DNA from: Kribbella voronezhensis
GTDB lineage: Bacteria > Actinomycetota > Actinomycetes > Propionibacteriales > Kribbellaceae
DNA: 64,000 nucleotides
Direction: 5' to 3'
Assembly (NCBI RefSeq): GCF_004365175.1
Contig: NZ_SOCE01000001.1
Span: 3,851,403 to 3,915,402 of the forward strand
Below the pieces are notes generated by a model, which made no database searches, was not told where the DNA came from, and saw nothing but the letters and a program-made list of their open reading frames with translations. The translations under genes and the position numbers were made by a program. This document shows, piece after piece, positions 59,289-64,000 of the stretch (the stretch's first letter is position 1; every line of letters begins with the position of its first letter).

Positions 59289-60179
59289 ATGGGGCAGCAG
59301 CTGGGGTGGGGTCGCCGGTATCTGATGGTCCGGCCGGACCACTTCCGGATCGACTACGTGATCAATCCGTACATGTCGACCCAGGACCAGCCCGACCCAG
59401 AGCTGACGATGCGCCAGTGGAATTCGCTGCGGCTCGCGATCATCGACGCCGGCGGTGAGGTCGAGGTCCTCGAGCAGCGGCCGGACTCGCCCGACATGGT
59501 CTACGCGATGAACCTCGGCCTGGCCACCGCGCCGACCGAGGACGCGTCCGGCGGCCGGGCGATGCTCTCGCACATGCGGTTCGAGCCGCGCCGCAAGGAA
59601 TCGCTGACCGCGGCCGGGTGGTTCACCGGACACGGCTTCGAGCTGGACCGGACCGGCGGTGACGGGGTCGGCCCGCATTTCGAGTCCGGCGACGCCTTCG
59701 TCTTCGGCGACAGCCTGGTGGTCGGGTACGGTCCGCGCACCGAGGAGGACGCGCTCAAGCACCTGGCGGCCGGCTGGAACATCCGGGTCCGCGGCCTGCG
59801 CATCACGCACGAGGGCATGTACCACCTGGACCTGCCGTTCTGCCCGATCGACAGCACGCACGCGCTGGTCTACCCGCCCGCGCTCGACCCGGCGAGCCAG
59901 GCCGAGCTGTTCGGCATCGTGCCGGACCCGATCGTGCTCACCGACGAGGAGGCGTTCGCGTTCAGCGGCAACTCCCTGGTCGTGAACGAGACCGTGATCA
60001 TGCCGGCCTGCTCGACGCGGCTGCACGACATCCTGACCGGCCTGGGCCTGCGGGTCGTCGTACTGGACCTGTCGGAGTTCCACAAGGGTGGTGGGTCGGC
60101 GCGCTGCCTGACCAACCCGCTCGATTTCGACCTTGCCGCCGCCAGTGTCGTCGGTGGCGAGGTCGTTCTCCCCGGCTGA
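59289..60179 (+). CDS. arginine deiminase-superfamily protein (DDAH/ornithine-cyclodeaminase-type amidinotransferase)
   Basis: 296 residues. The fold's catalytic residues are visible: LMVRPDHFRIDYVINPYM (substrate-binding), the HFESGDAFVFGD segment with Glu-x-Asp, THEGMYHLDLPFCPID (catalytic His) and GGGSARCLTNPL (catalytic Cys). These mark dimethylarginine dimethylaminohydrolase and related arginine-modifying enzymes. Likely activity is on dimethylarginine or another guanidino compound. ATG 59289 has AGGGG 6 bp before; the GTG at 59274 lies inside the palindromic operator and is less likely. Confidence 0.88.
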   Translation: MGQQLGWGRRYLMVRPDHFRIDYVINPYMSTQDQPDPELTMRQWNSLRLAIIDAGGEVEVLEQRPDSPDMVYAMNLGLATAPTEDASGGRAMLSHMRFEPRRKESLTAAGWFTGHGFELDRTGGDGVGPHFESGDAFVFGDSLVVGYGPRTEEDALKHLAAGWNIRVRGLRITHEGMYHLDLPFCPIDSTHALVYPPALDPASQAELFGIVPDPIVLTDEEAFAFSGNSLVVNETVIMPACSTRLHDILTGLGLRVVVLDLSEFHKGGGSARCLTNPLDFDLAAASVVGGEVVLPG

Positions 60180-60306
60180 GCAGATTGTCCATCTCGCCTC
60201 CGGTACTGCGGCGCAAAGGTGGCCGCTGTGCCGGGGCGAAGGGACAATTTGTCGAGTCTTCGCCGATGGGGTTCTACGGCGGCGGGACAGCGATTAACCT
60301 GCGGGC

Positions 60307-61422
60307 ATGACCGCCCACGATGAGGTCCAGTTCCGGTTCCGCTCCTGCCTGGACGATGTCGCGGCTTACAAGCCGGGCAAGCCGCCGGAGCGCACCGACG
60401 GCCGGCCGACGTACAAGTTGTCCAGCAACGAGAACCCGTACCCGCCGCTGCCGGGCGTGCTCGCCGCGGCGACCGAGGCCGCCGCGAACATGAACCGGTA
60501 CCCCGACATGGGCGCGTTCGAGCTGCTCGAGGCGCTGTCCGAGCGGCTCGGCGTACCGGTGAGTGATCTGGCGCTCGGGACCGGATCGGTGGCGGTGCTC
60601 TACCACCTGCTGCAGGCGTCGGTCAGCGAAGGCGACGAGGTCGTCTATGCCTGGCGCTCGTTCGAGGCCTACCCGATCGCGGTCCAGCTCACCGGCGCCA
60701 CCTCGGTCCAGGTGCCGGTGACCGAGGACGCGCGACACGACTTCAAGGCGATGGAGGCTGCGCTGACCGAGCGGACCCGGATGGTCCTGGTCTGCTCGCC
60801 GAACAACCCGACCGGCCCGGTGGTGCACCGCGACGAGTTGCTCGCGTTCCTCGACGCCGTCCCGGCCAACGTCCTCGTCGTCCTCGACGAGGCGTACTAC
60901 GAGTTCATCCGCGACCCCGACGCCTTCGACGGGGTCGAGGTCTACCGGGACCGGCCGAATGTCGTCGTACTCCGGACGTTCTCCAAGGCGTACGGGCTGG
61001 CCGGGTTCCGGATCGGGTACGCGATCGCGCATCCGCCGATGGTCGCCGCGATCCGCAAGTGCGCACTTCCCTTCGGGGTCAGCCAGGTCGCTCAGGCGGC
61101 CGCGCTCGCCTCGCTGCGGGCCGAGGACGAACTGCTGGAGCGCGTCGAAGCGTTGGTGACCGAGCGGACCAGGGTGGTGGGGGAGCTGCGCGCTGCCGGC
61201 TGGGACGTTCCGGAGACGCACGCGAACTTCGTCTGGATGCCGCTCGGCGACGAGACGGTGGCGTTCTCGGAGGCGGTCCAGGCCGAGGGTGTCTCGGTCC
61301 GGCCGTTCCCCGGTGAGGGTGCGCGGGTGACGATCGGCGAGCGGGAGGCGAACGACCTCTTCCTCGAGGTCGCGTGCGCCTGGCGCCAGGCCCGGGTCGC
61401 GAGTACGCCGACCGCGCGGTGA
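60307..61422 (+). CDS. hisC: histidinol-phosphate aminotransferase-like class I/II aminotransferase
   Basis: 371 residues of fold type I PLP enzyme. The motif [35 protein letters not shown] and the PLP lysine in [15 protein letters not shown] are those of HisC. It transaminates imidazole-acetol phosphate or a related keto acid. It lies outside a his operon, and thus may be a paralogue with another role (phenylalanine or aromatic transamination is common in this group). Its stop overlaps the next gene's GTG. Confidence 0.87.
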   Translation: MTAHDEVQFRFRSCLDDVAAYKPGKPPERTDGRPTYKLSSNENPYPPLPGVLAAATEAAANMNRYPDMGAFELLEALSERLGVPVSDLALGTGSVAVLYHLLQASVSEGDEVVYAWRSFEAYPIAVQLTGATSVQVPVTEDARHDFKAMEAALTERTRMVLVCSPNNPTGPVVHRDELLAFLDAVPANVLVVLDEAYYEFIRDPDAFDGVEVYRDRPNVVVLRTFSKAYGLAGFRIGYAIAHPPMVAAIRKCALPFGVSQVAQAAALASLRAEDELLERVEALVTERTRVVGELRAAGWDVPETHANFVWMPLGDETVAFSEAVQAEGVSVRPFPGEGARVTIGEREANDLFLEVACAWRQARVASTPTAR

Positions 61423-62294
61423 CGTCGCTGGTCTGGATCTCCGGCGCCTCGGCCGGGATCGGTGCCGCACTGGCGGCGAGCGTGCCGTTCCCCGAGGCGC
61501 GGGTGGTGGACCTCTCGCGTCGTGGTGGCACGGTCGAGCACTTCCCCGTGGATCTGTCCGATCCGGCGGCCTGGGTGGGGGTCGAGCGGTACTTCGAGGC
61601 TGAGCTGGCCGGGTTCTCGGGCGAGCGCGTGGTGTTTGTGCACAGCGCGGGCACGGTGGTGCCGATCGGGCCGGCGGATGCGGTGGATGCGGAGGCGTAC
61701 ACACGCGCCGTACTGCTGAACTCGGCGGCGCCTCAGGTTCTCGGCCGGGCGTTCCTCCGGGCCACGGCGGGGCTGACCTGCGAGAAGCACCTGGTGATGC
61801 TGTCGTCGGGTGCCGCGAGTACGGCGTACCCGGGCTGGTCGGCGTACAACGCGGGCAAGGCCGCGGTCGACCACTGGGTCCGGACGGTCGGTGCCGAACA
61901 ACCTCCGCTCGAGCCGCTTGGGGCCGCACGGGCCGAGGGCGAGCGTGCTGGGGCCGGGCGGGCCGAGGGCGAGCGTGCTGGGGCCGGGCGGGTCGGGGGC
62001 GAGCGTGCCGGGGTCGCACGGGGTGGGGACGGGGGCGGGGTCGAGCAGGCTGGTGGGGCCGGGCGGATTGGGTGCCGGGTGATCGCGGTGGCGCCGGGGG
62101 TTGTGGATACCGCCATGCAGGGGGAGATCCGGGCCGTGGACGAGCAGGCGTTTCCGGCTGTTGGGCGCTTTCGCGAGCTCAAGGAGTCGGGGGCTCTGGT
62201 CAGCCCCGAGGATGCAGCGCGCGGTATCTGGTCGCTGTTCGAGCGGGAGTTGCCGAACGGCTCGGTGCTGGACCTTCGCAAGCTGCCTGACTGA
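61419..62294 (+). CDS. short-chain dehydrogenase with a repeat-encoded insertion
   Basis: 291 residues from GTG 61419, coupled to the aminotransferase by GTGA. TGxxxGxG is ISGASAGIG at 8-16; the catalytic triad is Ser-Tyr-Lys ([17 protein letters not shown]). Between the catalytic region and the C-terminal [10 protein letters not shown] lies an insertion of about 45 residues, [21 protein letters not shown], encoded by 30-bp tandem repeats (61921-62030). It is likely a loop on the substrate side. Substrate unknown. Confidence 0.83.
   Translation: MTSLVWISGASAGIGAALAASVPFPEARVVDLSRRGGTVEHFPVDLSDPAAWVGVERYFEAELAGFSGERVVFVHSAGTVVPIGPADAVDAEAYTRAVLLNSAAPQVLGRAFLRATAGLTCEKHLVMLSSGAASTAYPGWSAYNAGKAAVDHWVRTVGAEQPPLEPLGAARAEGERAGAGRAEGERAGAGRVGGERAGVARGGDGGGVEQAGGAGRIGCRVIAVAPGVVDTAMQGEIRAVDEQAFPAVGRFRELKESGALVSPEDAARGIWSLFERELPNGSVLDLRKLPD
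61921..62030 (+). repeat. 30-bp intragenic minisatellite in the SDR gene
   Basis: Three full and a partial fourth unit, each about GGGCC..GGGCGAGCGTGCTG, 30 bp apart at 61921, 61951, 61981 and 62011. As 30 is a multiple of three, copy-number change keeps the reading frame and adds or removes ten residues in a loop. Confidence 0.88.
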
Positions 62295-62315
62295 TCACCT
62301 GGCCGGACGCCGAAA

Positions 62316-62347
62316 CGCCCGGGCCCGGCTGGGACCGGGTCCGGGCG
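62316..62347 (+). terminator. hairpin terminator after the SDR gene
   Basis: CGCCCGGGCCCGG (62316-62328) pairs with CCGGGTCCGGGCG (62335-62347) with one G-T pair, 6-nt loop, 22 bp after the SDR stop. No U-tract. Confidence 0.65.
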
Positions 62348-62424
62348 ATCGGGGTGGCTGGGCGCCGGATGCGCCGAGCCGGAGTGCGCTGGAGCCAAAG
62401 GACCAGGTCCTGTGGGTAAAAGGT

Positions 62425-62470
62425 GAAGCGGCACCGGGAAGGAGTGAGGCTTACTTCCCGATGCCGCTTC
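62425..62470 (-). terminator. long hairpin downstream of the secreted cysteine protein gene
   Basis: GAAGCGGCAcCGGGAA (62425-62440) pairs with TTCCCGaTGCCGCTTC (62455-62470), a 16-bp stem with one mismatch. On the minus strand it is followed by ACCTTTTACC. The structure lies 76 bp after the stop of the minus-strand gene. Confidence 0.65.
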
Positions 62471-62546
62471 GATGGTGCTACCGGTTCAATCGCCCCACCG
62501 AGGCGACTGGTCTCCGGTGTCCTGCATCACTGACCAGGGAGAGAGG

Positions 62547-63131
62547 TCAGTTGTTCACGGAGTCCAGCTCGCAGGTCTGCAGCTGGTCGACCGAGTTGCC
62601 GGCCTGGTTGAAGCCGAGCAGCCCGGTGATGTCCGAAACCGGCACCTGAGCGCCAACGGCGTTCACCGGAACGTCGTTGTGGCAGACCTGGAACGGGCCG
62701 ACCGCGTTGTCGGAGACGGAGATCAGGCCGCCCTCGGCGCGGTACCACTTGTGGGTGTTGTTCTTCGAGTTCATCTCACAGGTCTTCACCGCGGTGGCCG
62801 TGTTGCCGGCCTGGTTGAAGCCGATGATCGCGGTGATGTCCTTGACCGGAACCTGGGCACCGACCGCGTTGACCGGGATGAAGTTGTGGCAGGCCTGCAG
62901 CGGGCCGATGGAGTTGCCGTCCAGCGCGACGAGCGAGCCGTCGTGGTGCGCGGCGTACCACTTGGTGCCGCCGTGGCCGTAGCCCTTGCTCGCCAGCGAA
63001 GCCGCGTCGGCGAGGCCGGCGTTGTTGGCCGTCGGGTTGTCGAGCATGTTCGCCGACACAACGGTGGCCAGGCCCAGCGTGGCAACGGTCGCCACTGCCG
63101 CTGCAGCGGCGATCTTGCGTGTTACCTGCAT
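62547..63131 (-). CDS. secreted protein with two 60-residue cysteine modules
   Basis: 194 residues. Signal peptide about 1-27 (QVTRKIAAAAAVATVATLGL). The mature protein has two copies of a module of about 60 residues: KWYAAHHDGSLVAL...NSIGPLQACHNFIPVNAVGAQVPV...IIGFNQAGN...TCEMN and a second, similar one ending TCELDSVNN. Each has two cysteines (ACHN/VCHN and TCE). The tiny, Gly/Asn/Val-rich secreted module resembles chaplin/rodlin-like surface proteins in size and composition but not in exact motif. It has a strong ribosome site (AAAGGAAA). Nothing known about function. Confidence 0.75.
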   Translation of the reverse strand: MQVTRKIAAAAAVATVATLGLATVVSANMLDNPTANNAGLADAASLASKGYGHGGTKWYAAHHDGSLVALDGNSIGPLQACHNFIPVNAVGAQVPVKDITAIIGFNQAGNTATAVKTCEMNSKNNTHKWYRAEGGLISVSDNAVGPFQVCHNDVPVNAVGAQVPVSDITGLLGFNQAGNSVDQLQTCELDSVNN

Positions 63132-63173
63132 TATGCGAGGTTTCCTTTCGGGTTTGACGGATTCGTCTTAGTG

Positions 63174-63201
63174 GTAACGACACCTGGTGGCCGCGGTTAC
63201 A
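63174..63201 (-). promoter_or_regulatory. ECF-sigma-like promoter of the secreted protein gene
   Basis: On the minus strand TGTAACC is followed, 15-16 bp later, by CGTTAC (complements of 63195-63201 and 63174-63179). This agrees with the general form of ECF sigma factor promoters (GTAAC/GGAAC box, CGTT box). The start codon is 43 bp downstream. The GTAAC/GTTAC also form an inverted repeat, so it could instead be an operator. Confidence 0.4.
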
Positions 63202-63492
63202 CATTTCTTCGGCAAGTTTTTCGCTACGGCGTGATTCAGGCGGAGACATAGCTGCCCGATGATGAGATCGCTGACTCGGCAACAACGTGCCTCTGACCAG
63301 GCAACTTGCGGTAGTGGACGCGTCAGGCAAGTCGTTGCCATAGGCCCGTAACCGATCGGGAACTTCGTCGTTGTCTGTGCGCGGGTGACGGATGACCCGG
63401 GTGTGGCGAAGGTAATTTCGGCGGTCTCGGTGGTCGCCGAACGGGTATTACCACGGTGCATCGGAATGTCGACGCAATACTGCCGGAGTTTC

Positions 63493-63595
63493 GCGCCTTG
63501 TTTTTTCGGGGCAAGGCGCCGGCCTGGCAACACGGACCCGCTGCCGCGCGCATCGGCAGCGGTGGGAGACCCGGGCACCCCATGGGAGCCCGGGT
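63493..63595. other. three stacked hairpins between genes
   Basis: GCGCCTTG/CAAGGCGC (63493-63500, 63512-63519; loop with six T), CCGCTGCCG/CGGCAGCGG (63538-63546, 63554-63562), ACCCGGGC/GCCCGGGT (63569-63576, 63588-63595) extended by a CCC/GGG pair. They follow each other without gaps over 20 bp. The last is followed by a pyrimidine run TTCTTCCTTTT on the plus strand. Confidence 0.6.
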
Positions 63596-63608
63596 TCTTC
63601 CTTTTCCC

Positions 63609-64000
63609 CTACTTCTGGCTGAGCTCGACCTCGGTGGGAGCTTCAGCTGGTACCTCGGGCGTGGTGCGGCGGCGTTCGGCCGTGACGACCAGGGCGACAC
63701 CGAGGACCACGACGACACCGCCGAGCATGATCTTGGTGGTGACGTGCTCGTCGAGGATCAGCCAGCCGAGGAAGACGGCGACCACCGGGTTCACATAGGC
63801 ATAGGTGCCGACGAGTGAGATCGGGGCGTTCGCGAGCAGGTACGAGTAGGCGCTGTAGGCGAGCAACGACCCGAAGACGATCAGGTAGCCGAGCGCGAGC
63901 CAGCCCGAGGTGTCGATCGCGCCGAGGTGGAGCCGTCCCGGCTCTCCTCTTAGTACGCCGATCAGCACCATCGCCGTGCCGCCGATGGCCATCTCGTAGA
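63609..64000 (-). CDS. EamA-family transporter (N-terminus cut by window edge)
   Basis: The C-terminal 130 residues of a ten-helix drug/metabolite transporter. Visible helices include WLALGYLIVFGSLLAYSAYSYLL, NAPISLVGTYAYVNPVVAVFLGWLIL and HVTTKIMLGGVVVVLGVALVV, typical of the YedA/RhaT EamA repeat, followed by an acidic tail (EAPTEVELSQK). The reading frame continues to the right edge, so the start is outside. It belongs to the same superfamily as the transporter at 51.8 kb but is not closely similar in sequence. Confidence 0.87.
   Translation of the reverse strand, partial: YEMAIGGTAMVLIGVLRGEPGRLHLGAIDTSGWLALGYLIVFGSLLAYSAYSYLLANAPISLVGTYAYVNPVVAVFLGWLILDEHVTTKIMLGGVVVVLGVALVVTAERRRTTPEVPAEAPTEVELSQK

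Larger units (their letters stand above)
63132..63608. other. 477-bp gap with promoter-like elements and stacked hairpins
   Basis: No convincing gene. At the right side of the secreted protein's start is an ECF-like promoter (63174-63201). At 63493-63595, three hairpins lie in a row, described in a finding. The remaining 63220-63480 bears AT-richer islands but no recognised pattern. Confidence 0.65.

Noticed and set aside
62484-62495. GGTTCAATC-like T-loop suggesting a tRNA
   Set aside because: No acceptor, D or anticodon stem can be formed around it.

Overview
The window is high-GC, gene-dense DNA of an actinomycete. Evidence is the WhiB-family gene, a pyrophosphate-type phosphofructokinase, DUF1023, CbtAB under a cobalamin riboswitch, an mprAB/pepD-like cluster, GTG/TTG starts and frequent ATGA/GTGA stop-start overlaps. 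Gene style and the very frequent GCAGTAC/GTACTGC word suggest a Nocardioidales/Propionibacteriales member such as Kribbella; that placement is inference. I see no rRNA, tRNA, CRISPR array or intact insertion sequence. Most of the window looks like ordinary chromosome with small accessory patches.

Left part (1-20.3 kb): divergent lysE/lysG; a TetR gene facing a truncated flavin monooxygenase remnant; a two-TM protein, an SCO6745-like protein, a GNAT, a ChaA-type antiporter, an ankyrin protein and an amidohydrolase that looks internally deleted; a TetR-controlled three-gene operon with two perfect TTGAACATGTTCAA operators; a DEAD-box helicase; a phosphotriesterase-like gene coupled to DUF1304; an MFS transporter behind a double palindrome; a RhtB-type exporter; a riboswitch-cbtB-cbtA-phosphatase operon; and a DUF1023 hydrolase followed by a tandemly duplicated small-gene start.

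Middle (20.3-46 kb): a complete-looking sugar/acid-sugar uptake and breakdown locus at 21.4-29.9 kb. It has a FAH-type hydrolase and GntR regulator on one strand, and on the other a binding protein, enolase-superfamily dehydratase, two permeases, a double ATPase and a lactonase-like amidohydrolase. The set fits non-phosphorylative L-fucose/L-rhamnose-type catabolism lacking only its dehydrogenase; an L-rhamnose mutarotase lies at 41.9 kb. Around it are a Y-family polymerase, an M6 metalloprotease, WhiB, a zinc-ribbon protein with a repeat tail, an EccA/CbxX-like ATPase, a lipoprotein penicillin-binding protein, pirin, DinB-like proteins, a GH18 chitinase and an aminoglycoside phosphotransferase-like kinase.

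Right part (46-64 kb): HtrA/PepD protease and its MprAB-like two-component system, with an 11-bp-phased repeat array upstream of the protease; acetamidase; an EamA exporter divergent from an Lrp regulator; a 68-bp tandem repeat array; PPi-phosphofructokinase; low-molecular-weight phosphatase; a holin-like protein; a GntR regulator; a membrane-anchored three-domain peptidoglycan hydrolase paired with a PEGA-like protein; an arginine deiminase-superfamily enzyme behind nested palindromes; HisC-like aminotransferase; an SDR with an intragenic minisatellite; a secreted two-module cysteine protein; and a second EamA exporter cut by the window edge.
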